This document shows, one piece after another, positions 45,064 through 55,751 of a stretch of DNA of 64,000 bases; position 1 is the first letter of the stretch, and the number at the start of each line of letters is the position of its first letter. The position numbers and the translations under genes were made by a program. Origin of the DNA: Brevibacillus sedimenti (GTDB lineage Bacteria; Bacillota; Bacilli; Brevibacillales; Brevibacillaceae); NCBI RefSeq assembly GCF_020923495.1, contig NZ_CP064048.1, positions 149,501 through 213,500 of the forward strand. Direction: 5' to 3'. The notes under the pieces are model-generated. The model did no database searches. It was not told the origin of the DNA and saw only the letters and a list, made by a program, of their open reading frames with translations.

Positions 45064-46179
45064 TCAAGATCTCGTCAGCACACGGACCGCCGTCGTGTAC
45101 TTGTCCAACAGCTCCGGCACCGGCGCAAATCCGATCCCCGGCGCCTCGGGAACGGCGATCGTGCCGTCGGCGGCCACTTCCACCCAGGGGTCGATGATGT
45201 CTTCCTGCCAGTAGCGCGACGAGCCCGCCGTGTCGCCAGGCAGCGTAAAATTGGGCAGGGTGGTTACGGCGATGTTGTGCGCCCGGCCGATGCCCGATTC
45301 CAGCATACCCCCGCACCAGAGCGGAATCCCCTTTTCCACGCAGAGGTCGTGAATCCGTTTCGCCTCCGACAGTCCGCCGACGCGGCCCACCTTCATGTTG
45401 ATGATCCGCGTGCTGCCCAGTTCAATCGCTTTGCGCGCATCCTCGTACGAGTGGATGCTTTCGTCCAGACAGATCGGCGTCTTCAGCTCCCGCTGCAGCT
45501 TGGCGTGGTCGATGATGTCGTCGTGGGCCAGCGGCTGTTCGATCATCATCAGATCAAACTCGTCCAACTGCTTCAGCACGTCCACGTCGTTCAGGGTGTA
45601 GGCGGAGTTGGCGTCGGCCATCATCGGAATGTCGCCGAATCGCTGGCGCAGCGCGCGGATCACCTCCACGTCCCTGCCCGGCGCAATCTTGATTTTCATC
45701 CGGCGGTAGCCCAGCTCCAGGTATTTCTCCACGTTGCGGAACAAATCGTTGATGTCCGCCTCGATCCCCAGGCTGACGCCCACCTCGATCCTGTCCTTGG
45801 TGCCGCCCAGCGCTCGGGCCAGCGGAATCCCCTGCTGTTTGGCGTACAAGTCCCAGTACGCGCCTTCGAGAGCGGATTTGGCCATGTTGTTGCGGCGAAT
45901 CGGGGCAAACAGGCGCCCCACCTCGTCGGGATGGGCGATCTCCCCGTATTCAAACAGCATCGGCACGAGGAAATCCTCCATCATGTGCCATGCCGTTCCC
46001 ACCGTCTCCTCGCTGTAGAGCGGTTTGCCGGAAACGACGCACTCCCCGTAGCCGACAAAATCCTTGGTGTGAACCTCCACCAGGATAAAATCGCGGATGA
46101 TCTCGGTGCCAAAGCTGGTTTGAAACGGCGCTTTTAACTGCATGCTCATCTTGCGGAGCACGATCTTTTCGGCGTTCAT
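45064..46179 (-). CDS. menC: o-Succinylbenzoate synthase / N-acylamino acid racemase (enolase superfamily)
   Basis: A 371-residue MenC/NAAAR-type enzyme. Active-site residues are the KxK pair in [11 protein letters not shown] (about 161-171), metal ligands in [15 protein letters not shown] and CLDESI, and the opposite lysine in [11 protein letters not shown] (about 262-272). Bacillus-group members often do both the menaquinone step and N-acylamino acid racemisation. No other men gene or an N-acylase gene is here, so which activity matters is open. ATG 46179 has AAAGGAA upstream. Confidence 0.85.
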   Translation of the reverse strand: MNAEKIVLRKMSMQLKAPFQTSFGTEIIRDFILVEVHTKDFVGYGECVVSGKPLYSEETVGTAWHMMEDFLVPMLFEYGEIAHPDEVGRLFAPIRRNNMAKSALEGAYWDLYAKQQGIPLARALGGTKDRIEVGVSLGIEADINDLFRNVEKYLELGYRRMKIKIAPGRDVEVIRALRQRFGDIPMMADANSAYTLNDVDVLKQLDEFDLMMIEQPLAHDDIIDHAKLQRELKTPICLDESIHSYEDARKAIELGSTRIINMKVGRVGGLSEAKRIHDLCVEKGIPLWCGGMLESGIGRAHNIAVTTLPNFTLPGDTAGSSRYWQEDIIDPWVEVAADGTIAVPEAPGIGFAPVPELLDKYTTAVRVLTRS

Positions 46180-46339
46180 GCTACCAGACTTCCTTTCCCC
46201 CAGTGGTATTTGACAGCCTGCTGGTGATTGCACTCTCTTTATACCACAGGGAGGTCTGGCGGGGAATCATTCAATTTCAAATTTTCCAAAATCAGACGAC
46301 TTGTTGTTATGACCGCATCATTATTTCCCGATTCGGTTG

Positions 46340-46843
46340 TTACAGGACGCGGCGAGCCGTAACGAAGCGTTTCTCCCACGACGTGCCGCGGAATTTAGTA
46401 TACGTCACGCCCGGTTTGCCGTAGGTATGCAGCAGTTTGTTGTCGCCGGCGTAGATCGCCACATGCGTGATATAGGTGGATGTCGGTTTGCTGCCGGACG
46501 AGCGGAAGAAGACCAGATCGCCCTTTTTCAAGCTGCTCTTGGATACTTTGACCCCGACTTTCGCCTGCGAACGGGACGTGCGCGGCAGGCTGATTCCCAG
46601 CGCTTCACGGTAGACGCGCTGAACAAACGACGAGCAGTCAAACGTGCGCGTCGTGCTGCTTTTCGAGCCGAATTTATACGGCGTGCCGAGATATTTGGTA
46701 CCCACTTGAATGACTTTATCCGCCCGGGATTGGGTCCATTTTGCCTCAGCCACACCGTGGTTGCCGGGAAGTGGAGCCACCACCCCGGTGACGCCGAGGG
46801 CTGTACCCAACAAAATGGCGACAAGCGTTTTGCGAAGTTTCAT
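46340..46843 (-). CDS. NlpC/P60 endopeptidase, secreted
   Basis: A 167-residue secreted peptidase: signal peptide about 1-34 (cleavage AEA-K), then a single NlpC/P60 domain. The catalytic residues are Cys70 (FDCSSFVQ), His127 (THVAIYAG) and His139 (LLHTYGK). Such enzymes cut gamma-D-Glu-diaminopimelate links in peptidoglycan. No LysM or SH3 cell-wall-binding domain is present. ATG 46843 has GGGAGGGG upstream. Confidence 0.93.
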   Translation of the reverse strand: MKLRKTLVAILLGTALGVTGVVAPLPGNHGVAEAKWTQSRADKVIQVGTKYLGTPYKFGSKSSTTRTFDCSSFVQRVYREALGISLPRTSRSQAKVGVKVSKSSLKKGDLVFFRSSGSKPTSTYITHVAIYAGDNKLLHTYGKPGVTYTKFRGTSWEKRFVTARRVL

Positions 46844-47306
46844 GCTGTTTCCCCTCCCTTGTTGCAAAATCCTTGTTGAAAAATCGATCGCCGATTTCAC
46901 GCTTGTCCTCTACTCTACCATCGCGTCACCGGTTGATAATTGTCAAATTCCTGGCAATTCCGCCGATCGTGGCTGTCAGCTATTTCTACTTGACACTGTC
47001 GTTCCCATAGCGGCGGGGAATCCTGCTTCCTTTTTTCATTCCCGTTTTCCAAAAACTGCTACCCCTGTATGCCAATTTTGTCCAGCGTAATCTTCATTTG
47101 TTCAACCGCCATACGGCTTTTGTCCCGGATGATTCCCAACACATTCCATATTGATCGCAGAATTACTGGAACTATTTGTAAGACGCCTGTCTGCCTGGAT
47201 GAATGCTTGCAACCTGGACCGACTCGTCGTACAGTATATAGGAGCTTGTCATGGGCAGCGTGCTGAGAAAGCGCGCGTGTCGGGTAAAGAGGAGGTTCAT
47301 GTTTTC
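46844..47306. promoter_or_regulatory. Divergent region NlpC / trmB
   Basis: 463 bases without a supported gene. A plus-strand promoter TTGCAA-17-TACAGT (47207-47212, 47230-47235) fits trmB. The NlpC promoter must lie near 46880-46990, where AT-rich blocks occur, but I could not settle it. Confidence 0.45.
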
Positions 47307-47951
47307 ATGCGACTGCGCAACATCCCTGGGGCCGAAGAGGCCCTGCGCGAATATCCCACGTTTGTGGACTTCCCGGACTCCTATCGCGGCAAATGGAGCG
47401 AGCGGTTTGGCAACGACCGTCCCATTCATGTGGAAATTGGCTGTGGCAAAGGGCGGTTTATCAACACGCTGGCCGAAAAACATCCGGACATCAACTTCAT
47501 CGCCGTGGAATTGAAGGCGGAGGTAATCCTGCGCGCCGCCCAGCGGACGGAGAAGCGGGCAATCCCCAATCTGGCCTTTGTCCAGTACAATGCGGCAAAC
47601 CTGTCTGACCTGTTCGCACCGGGCGAAGTGTCACGCATCTACCTCAACTTCAGCGATCCCTGGCCGAAGAAGCGGCACGCCAAACGGCGCCTCACCCACG
47701 CCAACTTTCTGATGGGGTACAAACAGGTGCTGAAGCCGTACGGAGAGATTCACCTGAAAACGGACAACGAACAGTTGTTTGAGTTCTCGCTCAACCAATT
47801 TTCGGACCAGCGTTTTCAGCTGCGCCACATCACATTTGACCTGCACCATTCGCCATTTGCCGAGGACAATGTGATGACCGAGTACGAGGAGCGCTTCTCC
47901 TCGCGCGGACAGCGCATCTACCGGATGGAAGCCATTTACCTGCCGGAGTAG
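47307..47951 (+). CDS. trmB: tRNA (guanine-46-N7)-methyltransferase
   Basis: A 214-residue SAM methyltransferase modifying G46 of tRNA. The SAM loop is HVEIGCGKGRF (about 42-52), with FIAVELK, then the family motif NFSDPWPKKRHAKRR (about 115-129) and a TDNE near 155. ATG 47307 follows GAGGAGG by about 12 bases. It converges with the FAD oxidoreductase, whose transcript carries the group II intron. Confidence 0.93.
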   Translation: MRLRNIPGAEEALREYPTFVDFPDSYRGKWSERFGNDRPIHVEIGCGKGRFINTLAEKHPDINFIAVELKAEVILRAAQRTEKRAIPNLAFVQYNAANLSDLFAPGEVSRIYLNFSDPWPKKRHAKRRLTHANFLMGYKQVLKPYGEIHLKTDNEQLFEFSLNQFSDQRFQLRHITFDLHHSPFAEDNVMTEYEERFSSRGQRIYRMEAIYLPE

Positions 47952-47982
47952 CACGCGCCGGCAGCCGACAATCAGAAACAGA

Positions 47983-49871
<1,889 letters not shown>

Positions 49872-49876
49872 CGAAA

Positions 49877-49910
49877 CAAGCGCGGGTCAGCGTTGGCTTT
49901 CCCGCGCTTG
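49877..49910 (-). terminator. FAD oxidoreductase terminator, intron target
   Basis: CAAGCGCGGG (49877-49886) pairs with CCCGCGCTTG (49901-49910). On the minus strand it is followed by TTTCG and then the intron. Confidence 0.85.
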
Positions 49911-49927
49911 TTGTTTTTGATTGGTGC

Positions 49928-51502
49928 TCAGACCGGGCCGATCGACGGCCAGGCCAGCTCGACGCCTTCCCGCACCAGGAGCCGCTGAAAATCGGCCAAA
50001 TCCTGCGGCATGTTGCGGACAGCGCGGGGGGAAATCCCCCGCTCGAGGCAGTAGCCGGCCAGAAAGCCGGCCGCTTCGCCGATATTCCACTCCACGGGGT
50101 GGAGCCGGAAGCAGCCGTTGGTAATGTGCGTGACCCCCGCATTCTTGCAGGCCGGCAGCAGATTCTCCATCCGGAGGGGAATCAGGCAGCCGAGCGGAAT
50201 CTGGAACGGCAGGGAGGGAATGTACAGGTAGTTCCGGCCGCCCGTGCTGGGATGCAGGTCGATCCGGTAGCAGCCCACGCCGACGGAATCTTCGAACGTC
50301 TCCGCCTTGCCGTCTGGGCGGCACGCCGGACTGACGTGCTGTTCGAGCACGGTAAACTCCGCCCGGATCCGTCGGGATTCGCGGATGTAGGGGGACATGG
50401 CAAATCCGTCGTCCGTTCCAAGGACGTCCCGGCGCAGGCGCAGTCCGGGATATCCCTGTTTGCCGTCGGGCCTGGGCGCTTCCGTCTGCATCCAGTACAA
50501 GAGCGACAGGCTGAGCTGTTTCGCCTGATGCAGATGGCGCGTCCGCTCGTCCTCGCTGACGTCGATGATCGGGCCGAGCCAGTAGTCGTTTTGCGGCCAG
50601 TTGACCAGCGTGACGCTGCTCGGGTACAAACCTGCAGTGAAGTTGTCCTTGTCCGCAATCTGCCGGTAGCGAAACAGCGAGAAGCGGTCCGTCCCCGGAA
50701 ACAGCTCGTAGCGAACGGGTTCATGGGTATCCGGCTTGACGCCTGTCCAGCTCAGCAGCTTGTCCGGCCAGAAATCGGGCTGGTAGTTCCGCCAGAACTC
50801 ATAGCTGGCCGGTTTGTCGATCGTATGGTCTTCCCCTTCCAGATAGTCCATCGCAAACACATACGTGAACGACTGCATGTCCATCGGCTGCGGGTTCCCT
50901 TCCAGCGCATGGGGTTCGCCCGTTTCGCTGACGGATTCCGCTCCGGTCACGTATTCGACACCGGCCAGCGGCAGCAGGTCGCCGCACTCCGTCGCGTCGA
51001 GAAAATAAGGAGCCGCCAGTTCCACGCGATCCCCCGTCTCCAGATGGGTGACGGTCGCGGAGACGATCCGGTCTCCCACGGTGCGGGCCGCCGCAAGCCT
51101 GTGCCGGACGAGTATGGTCACCCTGCCGCTGTTGACGTACGGAGCCAGCATCTGGTGCAGAACGGCCAGCGCCACTTTCGGTTCATGACAGAGGCGGCTG
51201 ACCGATCCGTTTCCCGGGTTGAGGTACGGGACGGCTCTCGCCGCTTCCGTAAGCGGATAAACATCGCGGTAATAGCGGCGCACGCCGTCGCGAAACGCCC
51301 GGTAACTGCGGGTACAGCCGAACTGTTCGATCCAGGGGTGTTCATCCGGCGGAACGGCCTGGCTGGTGAGCTGCCCGCCGATCCAGGATGTTTCTTCCGT
51401 CATGACGACGGTTCTGCCCAGTTTGGCAGCGGCCAAGGCAGCCGCACAGCCGCCCACGCCCCCGCCGATGATGACCAGGTCGGCATGAAGTTCCCGTATC
51501 AT
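49928..51502 (-). CDS. FAD-dependent oxidoreductase (FAD_oxidored family)
   Basis: A 524-residue flavoprotein. The dinucleotide motif is DLVIIGGGVGGCAAALAAAK (about 8-27), followed by EETSWIGGQLTSQAVP (about 36-51), typical of the FAD-dependent family PF12831. A second FAD block is DATECGDLLPLAG (about 170-182), and the C-terminus has AAGFLAGYCLERG. The natural substrate is unknown. No signal peptide is seen, so it is cytoplasmic. It stands alone, and its terminator holds the group IIC intron. Confidence 0.88.
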   Translation of the reverse strand: MIRELHADLVIIGGGVGGCAAALAAAKLGRTVVMTEETSWIGGQLTSQAVPPDEHPWIEQFGCTRSYRAFRDGVRRYYRDVYPLTEAARAVPYLNPGNGSVSRLCHEPKVALAVLHQMLAPYVNSGRVTILVRHRLAAARTVGDRIVSATVTHLETGDRVELAAPYFLDATECGDLLPLAGVEYVTGAESVSETGEPHALEGNPQPMDMQSFTYVFAMDYLEGEDHTIDKPASYEFWRNYQPDFWPDKLLSWTGVKPDTHEPVRYELFPGTDRFSLFRYRQIADKDNFTAGLYPSSVTLVNWPQNDYWLGPIIDVSEDERTRHLHQAKQLSLSLLYWMQTEAPRPDGKQGYPGLRLRRDVLGTDDGFAMSPYIRESRRIRAEFTVLEQHVSPACRPDGKAETFEDSVGVGCYRIDLHPSTGGRNYLYIPSLPFQIPLGCLIPLRMENLLPACKNAGVTHITNGCFRLHPVEWNIGEAAGFLAGYCLERGISPRAVRNMPQDLADFQRLLVREGVELAWPSIGPV

Positions 51503-51773
51503 GTGCCTGCACTCCTTCCGCTTCGTTCACAAAATTGCTTTTAACTCCACTTTTGAAATAATTTGTTATTTTTCCATTGTATGAGATGGGCTTCCGGGTG
51601 GCAAGGCAACCATACAGGAACATGCCGCCAAACGAGCGTCTGTTCACGAATGCTTCACAAACGGACACAGACAGGAAGTGTCGCGCCTGCTTTCGTTTGC
51701 CGACTGTGCGAAGTAATGATAAAATAGTTCGTGGTTTTTGCCGTTTTTTTCAAAAAAAGGAGGGAATATCTTG

Positions 51774-52010
51774 ATGGATTTTGGAGCAGTAGCGTTAGAG
51801 TACCATTCTTTTTTCATGATCGTCCCCCTGCTGCTGACGCTCGCCTTTTACGGGTTCATCGTGTACGTTCTCGTCAGCCTGCTCCGCTTCATGAAGCAAA
51901 AAACGGAAAGCGACCGGGAACGCAACGCCAAGCTGGGCGAGCTGATCAGCTTGCTGCGTGAGACGAATGTCGGGCGCCTCAAAAACGAACAGGTTGATGA
52001 GAACCGATGA
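51774..52010 (+). CDS. Small membrane protein
   Basis: A 78-residue protein with one transmembrane helix (FFMIVPLLLTLAFYGFIVYV, about 14-33) and a charged cytoplasmic tail (QKTESDRERNAKLGELISLL). AAGGAGG precedes it; ATG 51774 was chosen over an in-frame TTG 3 bases earlier. The stop overlaps the start of the YwqG-like gene (ATGA), so they form an operon. The function is unknown. Confidence 0.8.
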   Translation: MDFGAVALEYHSFFMIVPLLLTLAFYGFIVYVLVSLLRFMKQKTESDRERNAKLGELISLLRETNVGRLKNEQVDENR

Positions 52011-52882
52011 AAAAACAAATCTTGTCACTGCTTCATGAGGCGGGACTGTCCCGCTACGCGGAGCGCTTTGAACCGCTCATCCGCCCTTCATTCCGAATAT
52101 TCACGCATCCTGTGGACGAGGAATCTCTGTCTCTTGGCACATCCAAAATCGGCGGCTGCCCCGATCTGCCGGCGGGAACACCCTGGCCGTATTGGAAGTC
52201 GTATCCGCTGTCGTTTCTGGGGCAGATCAACCTGGCCGAGCTGCCCCCTTTTCCGGAGAAGATACTGCCGGAGCGGGGATTGCTCCTCTTCTTTTTCGCC
52301 GCGGCGGCAATGTTCGACGACGATGAGTTCTACCACAGCGTGGAGAAAGCAAAAGTCTTGTTTGTAGCGGAAACGGACAGCGCTGACCTGAAGCGGACCG
52401 CGCCGCCAAACGAGCTGGACGATTACGATCCGCCCGTCCGTTTCTCTCCCTGCTCCCTCGACTATCGTGTGGAGTGGACCGTACCGCCCGCCGAATCGAG
52501 CGACATCGAACAGCTAGGCATGAGCTGGAACAAAAACCGGGACTATTTCGACCGATACTGGGAGCAGTTCAGAAAGCGTGTCTGGGAACAATTGCTTCAT
52601 CCGGACGACATGAAAAATCGCCTGCTCGGCTGCCCCGACCAGATACAGGGGGACATGCAGCACGAATGTCAGCTTATGGCCTATCCCTCCACGGACAGAA
52701 ACGATAAGGCGGCCCTGCTGCGGCAGGCTGTGCGCTGGCGGCTGCTGTTCCAGGTGGATTCGGAAGAGGAAAAGACGGGGATGATGTGGGGGGACATCGG
52801 CCGCCTCTACTTCTGGATCGAGCAAGAGGCGCTGGAGCGGGCCGACTTTTCCCTCGTCGTTTGCATCGATCAGTACCACTAA
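52007..52882 (+). CDS. YwqG-family protein (DUF1963)
   Basis: A 291-residue soluble protein of the YwqG/DUF1963 family. Family blocks are SKIGGCPDLPAGTPWP (about 46-61), LSFLGQINLAELP (about 68-80), RGLLLFFFAA, and a C-terminal DSEEEKTGMMWGDIGRLYFWI. The family is linked with polymorphic toxin immunity in some genomes, but no toxin gene is next to it. It is translationally coupled to the small membrane protein. Confidence 0.85.
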   Translation: MKKQILSLLHEAGLSRYAERFEPLIRPSFRIFTHPVDEESLSLGTSKIGGCPDLPAGTPWPYWKSYPLSFLGQINLAELPPFPEKILPERGLLLFFFAAAAMFDDDEFYHSVEKAKVLFVAETDSADLKRTAPPNELDDYDPPVRFSPCSLDYRVEWTVPPAESSDIEQLGMSWNKNRDYFDRYWEQFRKRVWEQLLHPDDMKNRLLGCPDQIQGDMQHECQLMAYPSTDRNDKAALLRQAVRWRLLFQVDSEEEKTGMMWGDIGRLYFWIEQEALERADFSLVVCIDQYH

Positions 52883-52969
52883 GCTGGACGATCGTAACAG
52901 GCTGCCCCGCCAGTGGGGACCGGCCGTCGAACGGCCCCCGCGAAAACAGACACTGTCGGGGCAATCGCG

Positions 52970-53683
52970 TCAGATGTCCCAAAAGGCCCGGGGGTTCTCC
53001 AGAAAGCGGCGGGTCAGTTGGTAGTGCTCCGTCTCTTCATAGCGGACCTCTGTCAGCGGTGATGTGTCGAAGCTGAGGATGCGGGCGCCCGGGAAGCCCA
53101 TCAGGATTGGCGAGTGGGTGGCGATGAGAAACTGGGCTCCTTCCTCCACCAACTCCTGCATCAGGTACAAAAACGCGATCTGCCGCATCGGCGAGAGGGC
53201 TGCCTCCGGCTCGTCCAAAAGGTAGATGCCTTTGCCGCGAAAGCGGTGGGCAAACAGCGAGAAAAACGACTCCCCGTGCGACTGCTCATGCAGCGACCGC
53301 CCCCCGTAGCTGCGATACCCGGTGGGATAGTCTTTCTCCACCTCGTCGATGTGGCTGGCAAACTGGTAAAAGCTCTCCGCGCGCAGAAAAAAGCCGTTGG
53401 TCACCTTTGGACGCCAGGAAAGGCGGACATAATCGCCCAGAGCCGCCTCTGCCCGGTCTACGTGGTAAAGGTTGTTACGGCTGCCGCCGGCGGTGTGAAA
53501 ACCGCACTGGTAAGCCACCGCCTCCAAAAGCGTCGACTTGCCGGAGCCGTTTTCGCCGATAAAAAAGGTGACGCTGCTGGTCAAAGGGATTTCCTCCACA
53601 CCCTGGTACGCAGGCAGGCTAAACGGGTACCCCCCTTTTGCGGGAAACAGCTCCCTGCGCAGGATAATGGCATGCAAATACAT
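52970..53683 (-). CDS. AAA family ATPase (SMC/ABC-like, stand-alone)
   Basis: A 237-residue ATPase with Walker A FIGENGSGKSTLLEA (Lys49), a signature-like SHGESFFSLF (about 143-152), Walker B GIYLLDEPEAALSP (about 163-176) and the His switch ATHSPILMG (about 201-209). It is a short stand-alone ABC-type ATPase of the kind often annotated as an AAA ATPase; no partner gene is obvious. ATG 53683 has GGAGGAG upstream. Confidence 0.88.
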   Translation of the reverse strand: MYLHAIILRRELFPAKGGYPFSLPAYQGVEEIPLTSSVTFFIGENGSGKSTLLEAVAYQCGFHTAGGSRNNLYHVDRAEAALGDYVRLSWRPKVTNGFFLRAESFYQFASHIDEVEKDYPTGYRSYGGRSLHEQSHGESFFSLFAHRFRGKGIYLLDEPEAALSPMRQIAFLYLMQELVEEGAQFLIATHSPILMGFPGARILSFDTSPLTEVRYEETEHYQLTRRFLENPRAFWDI

Positions 53684-53749
53684 ATATCTCTCCTCCACTC
53701 TCACGTTTCCCCGCTTCCTGGCCGATACTTCCAGTAAGGAGGGAGTGCG

Positions 53750-55177
53750 GTGAACAAGGCACAATTTCTCCAGGAAAAAAGCGCGTTTCACATGACCTAT
53801 CCGGACAAGAGTGACCTCGCCTTTTACCGATGGTTCGTCGAACGGCATCCCGACCTTGCCATTGGCTGGTACCATCTCGGCCGCGAACGGGAGATGCGAA
53901 ACGAAATAGACGAGGCGCTGGCCGCGTACCGCCAGGCGCTGCACGCCAAACACGGCCCTTACTCGGAAGAAGCGGCCGCGGCCTATCAGGACCTGCTGCG
54001 CAAACGCCGGCGGGGGTTGTGGGCCGGCAGAATCCGCCTGCTGCTCGCCTCCCTTTTGTTTTTCCACGCTCAATTTGCCTTTTCACCGGGGCTTTTGTCT
54101 GAGCCGGATAAGGCTGCTTCGACAGGCGCCGCATTTACTAATGGAAAGAACGCATCCGGCCAGGAGCGGCCGCACGTGGAAGTGATCGCCGTACCGGCCG
54201 GCACGGACGGCAAGCAGCTGCGCCATCACGTGTACGACTATGTGAGCGGGCGGCGTACAGCGCTCAAACAGCCGTACACGGTGCTGGTTGTCCCTGAAGT
54301 GACGGGAGCGCCGCTGTTTACGCCGCTGTTGTTTTACCGGCCGGGAGAACTGCACGGTCTGTTGCGGTATGACCCCGTCAGCCGCACCGTCTTGAGCCAG
54401 CAGTGGTTTGACCGTCCCTGCGCCTGCGATCAGCATCCGGCGGTGCGGACGGCCAAGCTCCAACTCGCAGAAGAACAGCGCACGCTGGAACACCTGCTGA
54501 TCCTGCGCAGCGCCCTGTACCGCCACTACCAACGAAAAGGGAGCCTGCCCCAGAAGCTGAGCGATCTGGCTGGCGCCTATCCCGGCAACGCCCTGCCGGA
54601 CATTCCTCCGACGCCCGCCTGGTACGGAGCCACGGACTGGGCATACCAGCCGGCTGCATTTCGCCGGGAAGCGGCCTGGGAAAGCATGCGCCACGTCGTC
54701 CCGCTGCGCGGCTATCCGGAGCCGTCGGTGCCGCTCGCGCCGCTGCAGATCCACGTCCACCTGGACTCGCACGCGATGACGCTGACCAGCGGACCGCACC
54801 TCGTCCGGCGCTATCCGATCGCCATCGGCAAAAACGGCTCGACGCCGGCAGGTTACTTTTCCGTACTGCAAAAAATCAGCAATCCCCGCGGTCCCGATGA
54901 TATCTACGGAACGCGCGGCCTGATTTTTCAGCAGAACGGCTACGCCATCCACGGCACCAACCATCCCGCCAGCATCGGCCAGTCGGTCTCGCTTGGCTGC
55001 ATCCGTCTGCACAACCGGGACGTCGAGGAACTGTATACGTTTGTCGCGCCAGGAACGGAAGTGATCATCTCCGCCCATGCCGCTCCCGTGCCCCGGTGGG
55101 CCAACCCGGCAGCGTTTGTCCTGCCGGCCGGCCGCGACGAGGAAACGCCCCGCGTCGTCTATCATTGGCTTCATTAA
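53750..55177 (+). CDS. L,D-transpeptidase with N-terminal TPR-like and membrane segment
   Basis: A 475-residue membrane-anchored enzyme. Residues 15-85 form a TPR-like helical pair (GWYHLGREREMRNEIDEALA); a transmembrane helix is at about 93-112. The catalytic YkuD domain (about 325-450) has IHGTNHPASIGQ (His about 402) and SLGCIRLHNRDVEELY (Cys about 417). It would make 3-3 crosslinks in peptidoglycan, or anchor proteins. The middle region (about 130-320) is unassigned. GTG 53750 has AAGGAGG upstream. Cytoplasmic TPR with an outer YkuD domain is a less common layout. Confidence 0.88.
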   Translation: MNKAQFLQEKSAFHMTYPDKSDLAFYRWFVERHPDLAIGWYHLGREREMRNEIDEALAAYRQALHAKHGPYSEEAAAAYQDLLRKRRRGLWAGRIRLLLASLLFFHAQFAFSPGLLSEPDKAASTGAAFTNGKNASGQERPHVEVIAVPAGTDGKQLRHHVYDYVSGRRTALKQPYTVLVVPEVTGAPLFTPLLFYRPGELHGLLRYDPVSRTVLSQQWFDRPCACDQHPAVRTAKLQLAEEQRTLEHLLILRSALYRHYQRKGSLPQKLSDLAGAYPGNALPDIPPTPAWYGATDWAYQPAAFRREAAWESMRHVVPLRGYPEPSVPLAPLQIHVHLDSHAMTLTSGPHLVRRYPIAIGKNGSTPAGYFSVLQKISNPRGPDDIYGTRGLIFQQNGYAIHGTNHPASIGQSVSLGCIRLHNRDVEELYTFVAPGTEVIISAHAAPVPRWANPAAFVLPAGRDEETPRVVYHWLH

Positions 55178-55269
55178 CAGGATGGACGAACATGCTGCTG
55201 TCCCAATCCGGAATGGGGGCAGAGGCTCTCCTGCATCCGGTGGACAGAAAACAGGCGAACCGTCGGCAA

Positions 55270-55302
55270 AAAAGCGCGCTCCCGCTGCGGGAACGCGCTT
55301 TG
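55270..55302 (-). terminator. Terminator of the 55304 gene
   Basis: AAAGCGCGTTCCCGC on the minus strand pairs with its near complement across a 3-base loop, followed by TTTTTTGCCG. Confidence 0.8.
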
Positions 55303-55303
55303 C

Positions 55304-55651
55304 TTATTCTTCCATATGGCTCAGGGATTCTTCTTCCTGTTCTTCTTCCGGATTCCACTGATCCAGCACTTTGCCCTGCAGGACTTTGCCTTTGATAAAC
55401 TCCACCTGCTGGCTGCTGAATTCGTTCGTCCACGCGATCCCCAACTCTTCGGCCAGACGGACGACAGTCAGCAGTTCGGACCACGCCACGTAGCGTTTAT
55501 ACCAGAAGAACTGGGGCTGTTCGTTCATATACGGATACAAATCGTCAAAATCGGTGTGTTTACAGTCGAGAGCACGTTCAAAATTTACCTTGGCCCGCCG
55601 CAACTGCTCTACAAAAAACGCCTGCAAATCCACTTGTGCGAAGTCTGTCAT
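55304..55651 (-). CDS. Hypothetical protein
   Basis: A 115-residue soluble acidic protein that I do not recognise. It is helical (QAFFVEQLRRAKVNFERALD), has an aromatic stretch (QPQFFWYKRYVAW) and an acidic tail. No signal peptide. It is followed by a strong terminator; PBP1A lies upstream on the same strand about 100 bases away. Confidence 0.7.
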   Translation of the reverse strand: MTDFAQVDLQAFFVEQLRRAKVNFERALDCKHTDFDDLYPYMNEQPQFFWYKRYVAWSELLTVVRLAEELGIAWTNEFSSQQVEFIKGKVLQGKVLDQWNPEEEQEEESLSHMEE

Positions 55652-55751
55652 AGACCGTCCCTCCTGTCTCCCGATTTATGTGTATTGTACCACGCGGGAG
55701 AGGAAGTGCAAATAGTCGAAAATATGCTAACTGTTCAGCAGATTTCCACTG

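Noticed and set aside
52007-53683. YwqG-like gene plus ATPase as a defence or toxin-immunity system
   Set aside because: They are convergent, not co-transcribed, and no toxin, nuclease or partner gene is nearby.
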